Shown here one piece after another: positions 49,451 to 58,307 of a stretch of 64,000 nt of DNA. A program made the translations under genes and the position numbers. The notes under the pieces are model-generated. The model saw only the letters and a list, made by a program, of their open reading frames with translations, ran no database searches and was not told the DNA's origin. This stretch comes from JAHDNZ01 sp036721855 (GTDB taxonomy: Bacteria > Bacillota > DTU065): NCBI GenBank assembly GCA_036721855.1, contig DAIMKF010000004.1, positions 1 to 64,000 of the forward strand, in the 5' to 3' direction. The stretch's first letter is position 1. Each line of letters begins with the position of its first letter.

Positions 49451-50290
49451 ATGCCATATATTAAAGGTGGTCAACTGACTGATCTTGCTTTGCCTACCAT
49501 ACCTCTGCCTCACGATGTCTGTGAAATTAAAATGTCTTTTGACTATAATCAAGGACCTATCCGCCATCAACTTTGGGCCCTGGATCTTATGCTTAAAGGT
49601 GATGCCTATGTAGAAGTTAATGGACAAAATATTCTAAGACAAAAAGACAGTGTCCATCTCTATGCCCCCGGCACTGTATATGTTGAAAAACCTGCTTTTT
49701 CACCGGTTACAAGTGGTCGCTTTGTAGTCTTTGGCCCTGCCAAAATACCCAAACTAGAAGCAGTAATGGCTGGTAAACCTTTTTTAGCTTTTCAAGATCC
49801 GGCCGGATTGATAGCCGGTCTCCTGGAAAAAATGGTGGCTCTTGTTAATTATTCTGAGAGTAAAGCCAACTTTGCGCTTTGTGGTTTATTAATGGCGCTT
49901 ATAGATTACCTTTATTTTGCCAAAGATACTAAAACAGGTAAGATAATAGTTCCCTTTACATCACTATCCGAAAGCCCCTTTGTGGAACAGGTAAACTTAG
50001 AACTCCAAAGCAACTTAGAAAAACGGCTGACTCTTAAAGATATTGCCGCTAAACTTCATATCAGCACCTCGACTCTTGCTCATCGCTATAAAGAAGAGGC
50101 CGGTATATCTCCCTACCAGGCTCGAACAATGTATCGCCTAAAGATGGCCAAACAGTTATTAAAATATGAAGATTTAACCTTAGAAGTAATTGCCGCCAAG
50201 GTTGGTTTTTCAAGTGCCTCCCACCTGTCACTGGCTTTTAAGAGGCATTTTGGTATCTCACCTTCTTTGCAGCGAAATATTATGAAATAA
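49451..50290 (+). CDS. AraC-family transcriptional regulator
   Basis: A 279-residue regulator. Residues of about 1-110 resemble a cupin-type sugar-sensing domain (MLKGDAYVEVNGQNILRQKD, VHLYAPGTVYVEKPAF). The C-terminal 100 residues contain the two helix-turn-helix units of the AraC family: RLTLKDIAAKLHISTSTLAHRYKEE split over the first, and LEVIAAKVGFSSASHLSLAF for the second, with KRHFGISPSLQR closing. AAGGAG lies 10 nt before the ATG. It is divergent from the LamG-like fragment and the GH28-like gene, so control of pectin-related genes is likely but inferred. Confidence 0.92.
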   Translation: MPYIKGGQLTDLALPTIPLPHDVCEIKMSFDYNQGPIRHQLWALDLMLKGDAYVEVNGQNILRQKDSVHLYAPGTVYVEKPAFSPVTSGRFVVFGPAKIPKLEAVMAGKPFLAFQDPAGLIAGLLEKMVALVNYSESKANFALCGLLMALIDYLYFAKDTKTGKIIVPFTSLSESPFVEQVNLELQSNLEKRLTLKDIAAKLHISTSTLAHRYKEEAGISPYQARTMYRLKMAKQLLKYEDLTLEVIAAKVGFSSASHLSLAFKRHFGISPSLQRNIMK

Positions 50291-50467
50291 TTTTTTTATA
50301 TGCCTATCTAAGATTGTTGTTTTTAAACTAATTTCTACCTCAAAGTTGTAAACTGTGGAACAACCCTTCAATTCCTATAAAAAAGGTTGTAGCCGAGGTA
50401 AATAAGGCTAAGCCTAGGGAAGAAACTAAACAGAAACCTTAAGGTAGGATTGAATAGGAGATTAAAA

Positions 50468-51403
50468 ATGATACAAAGAACTCTTTGGACTAACAAATAT
50501 TTTGTAGTATTAATGGCTGTTGTGGCCTGTATTCTTTGGGGAAGTGCATTCCCTGTTTTAAAAGTAACCTATGCCCAGCTTGAACTTAGACCGGATGATA
50601 TTTCCAGTCGTTTAATACTGGCCGGAGGTCGATTTTTCCTGGCTGCCCTTCTCTTGTTCGTACTTTTAACAATAGTTTTCAAGCAACCGCTATCCGTAGA
50701 AAAACACTCTGTCCGTCCTTTGTTTTTTTTGGGACTGACTCAAACCGGTTTACAATACTTTTTCTTTTATAATGGTTTAGCTTATACCGCCGGTATAAAA
50801 GGTGCCGTATTAAATTCCATCGGTAACTTTTTTGTTGTCTTAATAGCACATTTTTTGTATAAAAACGAGCGTCTTAATATGGGTAAAGTAATTGGTCTGA
50901 TTACAGGCTTTGCCGGGATAATAATAATCAACTGGCAACCTTATACCAATGGTTTTAACTGGAATCTTTCTTTCCGCGGAGAAGGGTTTTTAGTCTTAGC
51001 TGGATTAACCAGTGCTTTGGGCACCTTCCAAGCTAAGGAGTTAACAGGTAATCTACATCCGGTTATAGTAAATGCCTACCAATTATTGTTTGGTTCTTTG
51101 CTTCTTCTTACCGCGGGTCTTCCTGGAGTAAATAAAAATCATTTAACTCTAACTCCATTGTTTTGGATATTGTTTATCTATTCAGCTGTCTTGTCAGCCA
51201 CAGCGTTTTCCATTTGGTATACCCTACTTAAATATAATAAAGCCAGTGAAGTAACCCTGATCAGGTTTGTCATTCCGGTTTCGGGAGCAATTCTTTCAGC
51301 CGCTTTTTTACCTAATGAACATTTAAGTTTTTCCGTACTTCTAGCTTTAATTTTAGTTGCTTTTGGTATCGGTGCTGTAAACTACTTTCGCAAAAATACT
51401 TAA
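50468..51403 (+). CDS. EamA/DMT-family transporter
   Basis: A 311-residue inner-membrane protein with ten hydrophobic segments in two EamA repeats. The first begins FVVLMAVVACILWGSAFPVL, and the second includes GFLVLAGLTSALGTFQAKEL and ends VLLALILVAFGIGAVNYF. The family exports amino acids or other metabolites; the substrate is not predictable. ATG at 50468 has AGGAG upstream, while the TTG at 50450 does not. It is terminated by its own hairpin. Confidence 0.92.
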   Translation: MIQRTLWTNKYFVVLMAVVACILWGSAFPVLKVTYAQLELRPDDISSRLILAGGRFFLAALLLFVLLTIVFKQPLSVEKHSVRPLFFLGLTQTGLQYFFFYNGLAYTAGIKGAVLNSIGNFFVVLIAHFLYKNERLNMGKVIGLITGFAGIIIINWQPYTNGFNWNLSFRGEGFLVLAGLTSALGTFQAKELTGNLHPVIVNAYQLLFGSLLLLTAGLPGVNKNHLTLTPLFWILFIYSAVLSATAFSIWYTLLKYNKASEVTLIRFVIPVSGAILSAAFLPNEHLSFSVLLALILVAFGIGAVNYFRKNT

Positions 51404-51427
51404 GAGCTTATGCTATAGTTAAAATTA

Positions 51428-51460
51428 AACCGCTGCATCTAACAAGTGTAGCGGTTTTTT
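51428..51460 (+). terminator. Rho-independent terminator of the EamA transporter gene
   Basis: AAACCGCTGCA pairs with TGTAGCGGTTT (one G-T pair) and is followed by a T-run, 25 bp beyond the stop codon. Confidence 0.9.
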
Positions 51461-51581
51461 AGCCCATTAAAAGCTTGCTTTTCATTGCTTTTTTACTCTG
51501 ACCATCAAGTCACTTCACTCTATTTCACCCTCTGGCATACAAAGAATAATCTAATATCAGAGCAAATAAAGGAGTGATGTT

Positions 51582-52232
51582 ATGGATCTAGATTCAAGTG
51601 TCTATTGCCTAAAATGCAGTAGTGAATCTGCCTCTGGTCTAATTAACCCAAAAACTTATCAGTGGTGCCCGGTATTTGGTCAGCCTAAACCTGCAATATA
51701 TAAACCAGCTCTCCAATACATTGTTTCAATCCCTATCAACTTAGCCAAATCCCTGGAAGGCAAGTATTATGTCGGTTATGCTGATAATTTAGTTTTTGGT
51801 CAGGGAAAAAGTGCTTGGGCAAGATTATATAATCCGCTTAATTCCGGTATTAATTTACATGTAACAGTCTGGACTGTCAGCGATGTTTCAGAAACTACTT
51901 TTCGGGCCCAAATCTGGTTTAATACCAATCCTCCGGGAACATCGCTGGAATCCGATTTAGTTACCCCCTCTAACCTCGCTTTTTATCCCCCACCTCATCC
52001 CAAGGTAAAATTAGAATATGCTATCAATGTCTCAGGAGAGCCTCTGGGTGGGATAAAGGCTTTTGTGCGCCGAGGACAACCTGAAACCACCCTGGTAGAT
52101 GACGAACAAGGCAAATTTATCTTTCCTCCGGGAGGTTCATTTCTCATTTTCCTATCCAATCCGGAAACACCGGATTTAATAAGTAGCGGTAGAATTGCCT
52201 ATGGCTGGTGGGAAGAGCCTGTTTGTAATTAA
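51582..52232 (+). CDS. DUF6143 family protein
   Basis: A 216-residue protein. VSIPINLAKSLEGKYYVGYA, LVFGQGKSAWARLYNPLNSG and the C-terminal FIFPPGGSFLIFLSNPE followed by IAYGWWEE match DUF6143, a family of unknown function in spore-forming Bacillota. A short Cys-containing N-terminal segment (YCLKCSSES) precedes the domain. There is no signal peptide. AAGGAGTG precedes the ATG. It is convergent with the hydrogenase operon and has no functional link to its neighbours that I can see. Confidence 0.8.
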   Translation: MDLDSSVYCLKCSSESASGLINPKTYQWCPVFGQPKPAIYKPALQYIVSIPINLAKSLEGKYYVGYADNLVFGQGKSAWARLYNPLNSGINLHVTVWTVSDVSETTFRAQIWFNTNPPGTSLESDLVTPSNLAFYPPPHPKVKLEYAINVSGEPLGGIKAFVRRGQPETTLVDDEQGKFIFPPGGSFLIFLSNPETPDLISSGRIAYGWWEEPVCN

Positions 52233-52270
52233 AAGGGTAAATCTCCTCCAAATTGAAGCTAACTGTATCA

Positions 52271-52304
52271 AAAATGCAGGCTACATTTTAGTAGCCTGCA
52301 TTTT
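52271..52304. terminator. Bidirectional terminator
   Basis: AAAATGCAGGCTAC and GTAGCCTGCATTTT form a perfect 14-bp stem between the convergent DUF6143 gene and the hydrogenase operon. Confidence 0.9.
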
Positions 52305-52331
52305 ATTCTTTTGTTAAAAGCTAGTGTTTTT

Positions 52332-54056
52332 TTACTTTCTTGGTGTGTAGTGGGTATGCAAAAGCTGGTGCGAACGTTCTGATAGAGGTTTTTGGAGAAA
52401 TTCCTCATAAAGAGCGATTACAGCGGGATTTTTGTGGGATAGACGTAGCTCCATATCTCGATCAGCAGTATAAAGGGCACTGCCTCTTTCAGCGCGAGTA
52501 GTCATCAGAGAACCAATCGGCTGTCCTCCACCACCCACACATCCACCCGGGCAACACATAACCTCCACAAATTGCCAAGGTGCCTTGCCTGATTTAATCT
52601 GCTCTAGTACCTTTTTTGCATTGGTAAGGCCATGGGCCACTGCCACCATAACTTCGTTACCACTGAGATTTACTGTAGCCTCTTTAACTCCTTCCAAACC
52701 TCTAACCTCATGAAACTCAAGTTCGTCTAAAGCTAACTCCTTTCCGGTTACCACTTCATAAACGGTGCGCAAAGCTGCTTCCATCACACCTCCTGTAGCG
52801 CCAAAGATTGCTCCGGCACCTGTGGATGTGCCTAGCGGAGAATCAAAATCTTCTTCGGGTAAGCTCTCAAAATTTATCCCCGTCTCTTTAAGCATACGGC
52901 CTAATTCGCGTGTTGTAAGAACAACATCCACATCTCTAAAGCCACTCGATTGCATCTCAGGTCTTTGGGCTTCAAATTTTTTGGCTGTACAAGGCATAAT
53001 GGATACGACAAAAATATTGGCCGGATCTAGATTAGCTTTTTTTGCGTAGTAGGTTTTAGCCAAAGCTCCAAACATCTGTTGGGGTGACTTACAAGAAGAA
53101 ATATGTTCCAGAAGCTCCGGATAAAAATGCTCAATATATTTTATCCATCCCGGGCTGCATGAGGTAATTAGAGGAAGTGTTTTACCACCCATTAATCTTT
53201 GCAACAGCTCGTGGCCTTCCTCCATGATAGTAAGATCAGCCGTAAAATCAGTGTCAAAGACCCGATCAAAACCCAGCCTTCTTAGGGCTGCAACCATCTT
53301 ACCCGTAACAATTAAACCTGGTTTAAGACCTAGTTCCTCACCAAGAGAGACTCTGATGGCAGGAGCAGTCTGAACCACAACATGTTTTGCCGGATCAGAG
53401 AGAGCTTTCCAGACTAAAAAGGTATCATCTCGCTCAGTAATAGCCCCGGTAGGACAAGCCAAAATACATTGACCACATAAGGCACAGACCACATCCGAAA
53501 GGCCCAATTCAAAAGCAGGCATTACAACCGTATCAAACGAGCGGTTTATCATAGAAAGTGCCTCTACTCCTTGAACCTTCTCACAGACCTCTATACAGCG
53601 TCTGCAGTTAATGCACTTATTGGGATCACGTACGATAGCAGGTGAAGACTCGTCTAAAGGTAAATTGCGGATAATTCGCTCAAACCGGATCTTTCTTATA
53701 CCCAGATCAGAAGCTAGTTGCTGCAACTCACATTGGAGGTTGCGGGCACAAGCCAGACAATCATCAGGGTGATGAGCTAAAAGCAGCTCAACAGCCATTT
53801 TACGTGCTTTTCTTACAAGGGGTGAGTTGGTAGATACCACCATATTGGGTGCAACCGGGTACGAACAGGCCGGTTGCAGAGTCCGCATACCTACAATTTC
53901 CACCACGCAGACTCTACATACCGCAGGAGAACCTAAATCCTCATGCCAACATAAGGTAGGTATATTTATCCCGATACTGCGGGCTGCTTCAAGAATAGTG
54001 GTTCCAGGTGCAACCTTTACTAGTTGATCATCTATAGTTAAGGTAATATCCGACAT
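52332..54056 (-). CDS. hydA: NADH-linked [FeFe] hydrogenase catalytic subunit HydA
   Basis: A 574-residue cytoplasmic hydrogenase that reduces protons to H2. An N-terminal [2Fe-2S] domain (LCWHEDLGSPAVCRVCVVEI, PACSYP) comes first, then a His-ligated [4Fe-4S] segment (HHPDDCLACARNLQC). A two-cluster ferredoxin domain follows (CINCRRCIEVCEK, CALCGQCILACP). The H-cluster motifs are complete: L1 TSCSPGW near 298, L2 IMPCTAKKFE near 353, L3 EVMCCPGGCVGGGGQP near 498. It lacks the C-terminal [2Fe-2S] extension of the longer Thermotoga-type HydA. AAGGAGG precedes the ATG; it is the last gene of the operon, 14 bp after hydB. Confidence 0.96.
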   Translation of the reverse strand: MSDITLTIDDQLVKVAPGTTILEAARSIGINIPTLCWHEDLGSPAVCRVCVVEIVGMRTLQPACSYPVAPNMVVSTNSPLVRKARKMAVELLLAHHPDDCLACARNLQCELQQLASDLGIRKIRFERIIRNLPLDESSPAIVRDPNKCINCRRCIEVCEKVQGVEALSMINRSFDTVVMPAFELGLSDVVCALCGQCILACPTGAITERDDTFLVWKALSDPAKHVVVQTAPAIRVSLGEELGLKPGLIVTGKMVAALRRLGFDRVFDTDFTADLTIMEEGHELLQRLMGGKTLPLITSCSPGWIKYIEHFYPELLEHISSCKSPQQMFGALAKTYYAKKANLDPANIFVVSIMPCTAKKFEAQRPEMQSSGFRDVDVVLTTRELGRMLKETGINFESLPEEDFDSPLGTSTGAGAIFGATGGVMEAALRTVYEVVTGKELALDELEFHEVRGLEGVKEATVNLSGNEVMVAVAHGLTNAKKVLEQIKSGKAPWQFVEVMCCPGGCVGGGGQPIGSLMTTRAERGSALYTADRDMELRLSHKNPAVIALYEEFLQKPLSERSHQLLHTHYTPRK

Positions 54057-54070
54057 TTTTCAACCTCCTT

Positions 54071-55732
54071 TCAACTAACAATGTCGCTTTTTGTGCTAGC
54101 TACCTGGGTATTAACACCGTTTTGGCATTTCCCAACTAGACAAGCTTCATGCAAATGCATCTGAATTTCGTCTCTAAAATGCTCCATTATGGTAAAAAGA
54201 GGAACTGCCACCGATTGACCAAGAGCACATAATGATGAACTTTGCATTACTTGGGCCAATTCCAGCGCTAAATCCAAATCTGCTTTAGTGGCCTTAAACT
54301 GACGTAGTTTATTAAAAATCTGTAGTACCCGGGTAGTACCTTCGCGACAGGGAGTGCACTGTCCGCAGGACTCATGGGCAAAAAAGTTCAGCATTGAACA
54401 GGCAATATCTACTATACAATGACTATCATCGATAACCAGAAGCGCTCCTGATCCTAAAGCAGAACCAACCGATTGCAGGCTTTCGTAATCCATTGGTAGA
54501 TCAAGATGAGCATCAGTCAGACAACCACCGGCTGTTCCTCCTGTTTGAGCCAGTTTAAATAACCTACCGTTAGGAATTCCCCCACCCACCCCATAGATTA
54601 CTTTCCGTAAAGTAATGCCCATAGGAACTTCAATCAAACCCTTGTTGTTAATATTGCCTGTTAGGGTAAAGACTTTGGTCCCCGGTGAACTAGTCGTTCC
54701 TATACTTCTATACCAAGCTGCACCATGCCTGATAATAGCTGGGATATTGGCTATAGTCTCCACATTTACCACCACTGTAGGTTTCCCCCATAAGCCGGAA
54801 GTGCTAGGATAGGGTGGTTTTTGGCGTGCCTCTCCCCTTTTACCTTCCATCGAGGCAATAAGTGCGGTTTCTTCTCCACAAACATAGGAGCCGGCACCTT
54901 TTTTAACTTCAATATCAAATTCAAAATCCGTTCCGAACAGTTTTTTGCCCAGAATCCCTGAAGAACGTGCTTGGTTTATGGCCTTTTCCATTCGTTCAAT
55001 AGAAAGATAGTATTCACCACGAATGTAAACATAACCACAGGTAGCACCAACTGCGTAGCCTAAAATAATCATGCCCTCAATGATCTTATGGGGATCACCT
55101 TCTAGAATCAGTCTATCCTTAAAAGTACCCGGTTCACCCTCATCAGCATTACAGATGATATACTTTTGATCTGATTGCGTTTTTTGTGTCATGGCCAGTT
55201 TTTTACCGGTAGGGAAAGCTGCACCTCCACGTCCCCTAAGACCTGAGTCTTTAACAATTTCAATAACTTCTTCCGGAGAGTAACTAGTAAAAGCTGTTTC
55301 GGCAGCTTCGTAGCCATTGTGCTTAATATATTCTTCAATACTGTCTGGATTAATTAAGCCAGCATTTTCAAGCACAACACGTTTTTGAATTTGAAAATAA
55401 TCCGGGCGTTTACTGTAATCAGCCGAGACCGAGGGCATCTCTCCTGTATATTGGAATCTTTTTACGGGGAAGCCTTTAATTAGATGTTCGCTGACAATTT
55501 CACGAGCTTTTTCTATGGTAACTTGGCTATATACTATTCCTTCCGGATAAACCACAACAATCGGTCCCTGATCACATGGACCCAAACACCCTGTTTCGAC
55601 AACACGTATCTCACGATCAAGCCCAGCTTTTTTAACCAGCTGTTCGATCTCTTTAAGTATGGCGTAGCACCCATGGGCCACACAAGGGGAGCCACCACAT
55701 ACCAGAACGTGTGAACGATAATAAAACCCCAT
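54071..55732 (-). CDS. hydB: Hydrogenase diaphorase subunit HydB (NuoF-like), short form
   Basis: A 553-residue flavoprotein that oxidises NADH and passes electrons to HydA. An N-terminal thioredoxin-like [2Fe-2S] domain (VCGGSPCVAHGC, ETGCLGPCDQGP) is followed by the NuoF core with FMN/NADH sites (GLRGRGGAAFPTGKKL, CNADEGEPGTFKDRL), an SLBB domain and the [4Fe-4S] motif ESCGQCTPCREGTTR. It ends soon after (EACLVGKCQNG), without the C-terminal two-cluster ferredoxin domain found in bifurcating HydB proteins of about 600-630 residues. The stop is 14 bp before hydA's start with a good ribosome site between, so this end looks natural. Confidence 0.94.
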   Translation of the reverse strand: MGFYYRSHVLVCGGSPCVAHGCYAILKEIEQLVKKAGLDREIRVVETGCLGPCDQGPIVVVYPEGIVYSQVTIEKAREIVSEHLIKGFPVKRFQYTGEMPSVSADYSKRPDYFQIQKRVVLENAGLINPDSIEEYIKHNGYEAAETAFTSYSPEEVIEIVKDSGLRGRGGAAFPTGKKLAMTQKTQSDQKYIICNADEGEPGTFKDRLILEGDPHKIIEGMIILGYAVGATCGYVYIRGEYYLSIERMEKAINQARSSGILGKKLFGTDFEFDIEVKKGAGSYVCGEETALIASMEGKRGEARQKPPYPSTSGLWGKPTVVVNVETIANIPAIIRHGAAWYRSIGTTSSPGTKVFTLTGNINNKGLIEVPMGITLRKVIYGVGGGIPNGRLFKLAQTGGTAGGCLTDAHLDLPMDYESLQSVGSALGSGALLVIDDSHCIVDIACSMLNFFAHESCGQCTPCREGTTRVLQIFNKLRQFKATKADLDLALELAQVMQSSSLCALGQSVAVPLFTIMEHFRDEIQMHLHEACLVGKCQNGVNTQVASTKSDIVS

Positions 55733-55752
55733 AGTAATCCCCTCCTTGAGGC

Positions 55753-56244
55753 CTATTTATAACGTTCTAAGATCTTGTTGAGATCTTCTGGAACTAAATT
55801 TCCATAGACCTCATCATCGATCATCATGGCTGGTGCAACCCCGCACACACCAAGACACGAACTTACTTCAACCGTAAAACGTCCGTCTTTTGTCGTGCCA
55901 CCTATCTCGACGCCAAGGATATTACAAAGCGAGTCGATTATTTCCGTTTTGCCCATAACATGGCAAGGAGTCGACTCGCAGATTCTGATGATATGACGTC
56001 CCCTAGGTGTTGTTGAGAACATTGAATAGAATTTAGCTACTCCGTATACACGACTCTCTGGTATTTCTAGAACACGTGCTACTACACTTAATGCTTCACG
56101 AGGAAGGTAGTTTTTTAAGTCCTGCACTTCGTGAAGGGCTAGAACAATATCTTCTGGTTTACCACAATATTTAGTTGCAATTTCCTCTACCTGAGTTAGA
56201 AAATCAGCATCAGGTTGCAAGGTTATTTCAGATTTTTCTGCCAT
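55753..56244 (-). CDS. hydC: Hydrogenase subunit HydC (NuoE-like)
   Basis: A 163-residue thioredoxin-like [2Fe-2S] protein corresponding to NuoE of complex I and HydC of multimeric hydrogenases. The four cluster cysteines are in ICESTPCHVMG and SSCLGVCGVAPAMM. The N-terminal helical region (LHEVQDLKNYLPREALSVVA) matches the family. AAGGAGG lies just upstream of the ATG. It docks on HydB and relays electrons from FMN. It lies 20 bp upstream of hydB, in the usual hydC-hydB-hydA order. Confidence 0.95.
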   Translation of the reverse strand: MAEKSEITLQPDADFLTQVEEIATKYCGKPEDIVLALHEVQDLKNYLPREALSVVARVLEIPESRVYGVAKFYSMFSTTPRGRHIIRICESTPCHVMGKTEIIDSLCNILGVEIGGTTKDGRFTVEVSSCLGVCGVAPAMMIDDEVYGNLVPEDLNKILERYK

Positions 56245-56357
56245 ATAGTGGACCTCCTTTCCTACCTAGAGTATATTTTGCTAGGTATTACTATTTTGTG
56301 ATATTTTTAACAATCCTTTCCAAAATAACTGGCCGTTAGGTAAATGTCAATCTGCTA

Positions 56358-56714
56358 CTAAGAGATGACAAGATTACCCACGACCTTGCCATTTACTACG
56401 TGGCTGGCAATAATCTGACGTGCTCTTTCCGGTGTTACATGGCCATAAATTACTTTTGGTTCACCTTGTCTTACTACTTCAATAATCGGTTCTAACTCAC
56501 ACATGCCAATACAACCTGTTTGTGTAACTACTACATTACTGAGATTGCGGGCTTTGATCTCATCGTCAATTGCCTTAAGTGTTTCCCGGGCTCCTGCTCC
56601 TATACTGCATGTTCCCATACGGATAACAATGCCAACCTTGTCTTTTTCTTCTTTAGAATCTGTACTAGGCGATGAACACTCCTTAAACTTTTTAAGATTA
56701 TCGAACAACTTCAT
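56358..56714 (-). CDS. Small (2Fe-2S) thioredoxin-like ferredoxin, first gene of hydrogenase operon
   Basis: A 118-residue protein homologous to the [2Fe-2S] domain at the N-terminus of NuoF/HydB. IRMGTCSIGAGARETLKAI and TQTGCIGMCELEPIIEV hold the cysteines, and VIYGHVTPERARQIIASHV follows as in HydB. ATG at 56714 with AAGGGGGG upstream is preferred over the reading from 56759. The gap to hydC is 113 bp, and all four genes are on one strand. Such stand-alone proteins accompany NADH-linked hydrogenases and may carry or insert clusters; the exact role is not established. Confidence 0.85.
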   Translation of the reverse strand: MKLFDNLKKFKECSSPSTDSKEEKDKVGIVIRMGTCSIGAGARETLKAIDDEIKARNLSNVVVTQTGCIGMCELEPIIEVVRQGEPKVIYGHVTPERARQIIASHVVNGKVVGNLVIS

Positions 56715-57452
56715 ATTTAAGCAACCCCCCTTAAGAAATATTAACTTTCTACTATACATTAGAAAGATTACATAACTAAAAGCAGTATCTTCTAGTAATA
56801 TTTTTCGTTAAGGATAATCTTTAGCTTAAATATCTGACATATTTAGTCTGCTTAATCTGTTTTTTGCCTTTTTATATGTATAACAGTATTCGCATCAATA
56901 GAATAGTAGCCACTTAACTACTTTCAGTCATTTGCGCCTTTATTTAAATCTATGTTTTGGCCGACAATAACCTTTCTTTAATTATATCTTATATATGCCT
57001 TTAAGGAAAATATTCCTTCTTTTTAGGACAAAATTAATTTATTAGCAGTTATCCCGGAGTTTAGTTGCGTTTTTGTTCCCTCGCCTTAACCCACACCTCA
57101 GCAATGAAATATCTTCTATTAGACTTTACCTATCCTCCAGCTTTTTCTCGAGTTATTACTTATTACCTTATGCTTGATTCATAAGATACTTTCATCATAT
57201 GAGTTATAAATCACCCATAAAGACCAGATTTACGGGAATTTGTTTCCGGCTAAGATTTTTGAATTAAATAAATGCGGAAGCCAAGTTTTTCCTCCCCCCT
57301 AGGAGTTTTGGGTTTTTTAAAGTTATAGTTTATAACCTAAATTTTTAATATGGGTATATCCTGACTATAAAGAAGCCCCAAAAAAACCTTATGTTTTTTG
57401 AGCCATGGTTAACAGTAAGTTATTTAATTTCAGAGGTATTTAATTTCAGGGG
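56715..57452. other. Long divergent intergenic region
   Basis: About 740 AT-rich bases between the divergent hydrogenase operon and the hemolysin III gene. A candidate hydrogenase promoter lies at 56871-56898. The rest contains runs of A/T and no gene or known RNA motif that I can see. Confidence 0.4.
56871..56898 (-). promoter_or_regulatory. Candidate promoter of the hydrogenase operon
   Basis: On the reverse strand TTGATG and TATAAA are separated by 16 bp, close to the vegetative sigma consensus, about 160 bp upstream of the first operon gene. Assigned from consensus only. Confidence 0.35.
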
Positions 57453-57480
57453 TTGACAAGTGCTACGTATAGGTTATTAT
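57453..57480 (+). promoter_or_regulatory. Promoter of the hemolysin III family gene
   Basis: A perfect -35 box TTGACA is followed after 16 bp by TATTAT. The predicted leader is about 175 nt. A TACGTATnnGTT repeat covers the spacer and touches the -10, suggesting an operator. A second TATAAT occurs near 57545 without a good -35. Confidence 0.6.
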
Positions 57481-57592
57481 TATATTGTGACCAACGCATA
57501 CGTATCCGTTGTGTCTCATATTGTTTTCTTTTCTCATGTCTATGCTATAATTTTCAATCTTTTCGGATACAAAATATATCTACGTATACGTT
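57464..57592 (+). repeat. Three copies of TACGTATnnGTT in the hemolysin III leader
   Basis: The 12-bp motif occurs at 57464-57475 (TACGTATAGGTT), 57499-57510 (TACGTATCCGTT) and 57581-57592 (TACGTATACGTT). The first overlaps the promoter. The palindromic TACGTA core suggests a dimeric regulator. Confidence 0.5.
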
Positions 57593-57662
57593 ACATTTTT
57601 ACGCCTACTTATTTGTTTAGGCTGTTTATCTTAGTTGCTTGTTAAAAAAGGGGGGCTTTTAC

Positions 57663-58307
57663 ATGGTTAGCAATTTCAGAGATCCCGGCAGTGGCTTAAG
57701 CCATTTAATGGGTGCTATTCTGGCAATTATTGGTTTAGTTGTAATGCTTATCACTGTGATTCCTGAAGGTAATATTTGGCAGATAATCTCCTTTAGTGTC
57801 TTTGGTGTCAGCCTTATTCTCCTTTATACAACCAGTGCCATTTACCATATTAGTAACGGTTCGAAGGAAATAATTGCCCGGCTTAGAAGACTCGATCACA
57901 GCATGATCTTTGTTCTAATCGCCGGTACTTACACCCCGATTTGCCTAACTCTTTTAAGGGGTAAAATAGGTTATCTTTTGCTTACTTTAATCTGGGCCTT
58001 AGCTTTAGTCGGTATTGTTTTGCAAACTATACTTATCAGGGTGCCTCGTTTTGTCTATACATTAATCTATATTGTCATGGGATGGCTGGTTGTTTTAGCC
58101 TTTTCTCCTCTTGTGGAAGCTTCCTCGCTAAAAGCTATCCGCTGGTTAATCTTAGGTGGTGTATTCTATAGTCTAGGTGCTTTGATCTATGCTCGCAAAA
58201 AGCCAAACTTTATTAAGGACTGGCTTGGTTTTCATGAGATCTTTCATATCTTTGTGATTCTTGGCAGTTTAAGCCACTTTATATTTATTTTCAAATACTG
58301 TCGTTAA
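57663..58307 (+). CDS. Hemolysin III family (PAQR-type, YqfA-like) membrane protein
   Basis: A 214-residue protein with seven predicted transmembrane helices. Conserved features of the bacterial PAQR/hemolysin III family are YTTSAIYHISNGS, RRLDHSMIFVLIAGTYTPIC and the C-terminal GFHEIFHIFVILGSLSHFIF; their Ser, Asp and His residues form the putative metal site. The family may act in membrane-lipid homeostasis; the haemolysin name is historical. ATG at 57663 with AAGGGGGG upstream; the longer reading from 57639 includes that site. A promoter and operator-like repeats precede it. Confidence 0.92.
   Translation: MVSNFRDPGSGLSHLMGAILAIIGLVVMLITVIPEGNIWQIISFSVFGVSLILLYTTSAIYHISNGSKEIIARLRRLDHSMIFVLIAGTYTPICLTLLRGKIGYLLLTLIWALALVGIVLQTILIRVPRFVYTLIYIVMGWLVVLAFSPLVEASSLKAIRWLILGGVFYSLGALIYARKKPNFIKDWLGFHEIFHIFVILGSLSHFIFIFKYCR

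Noticed and set aside
57460..57645. 61-codon reading upstream of the hemolysin III gene
   Set aside because: It starts inside the promoter, has no ribosome site and encodes a low-complexity AT-derived peptide; the region is the leader.
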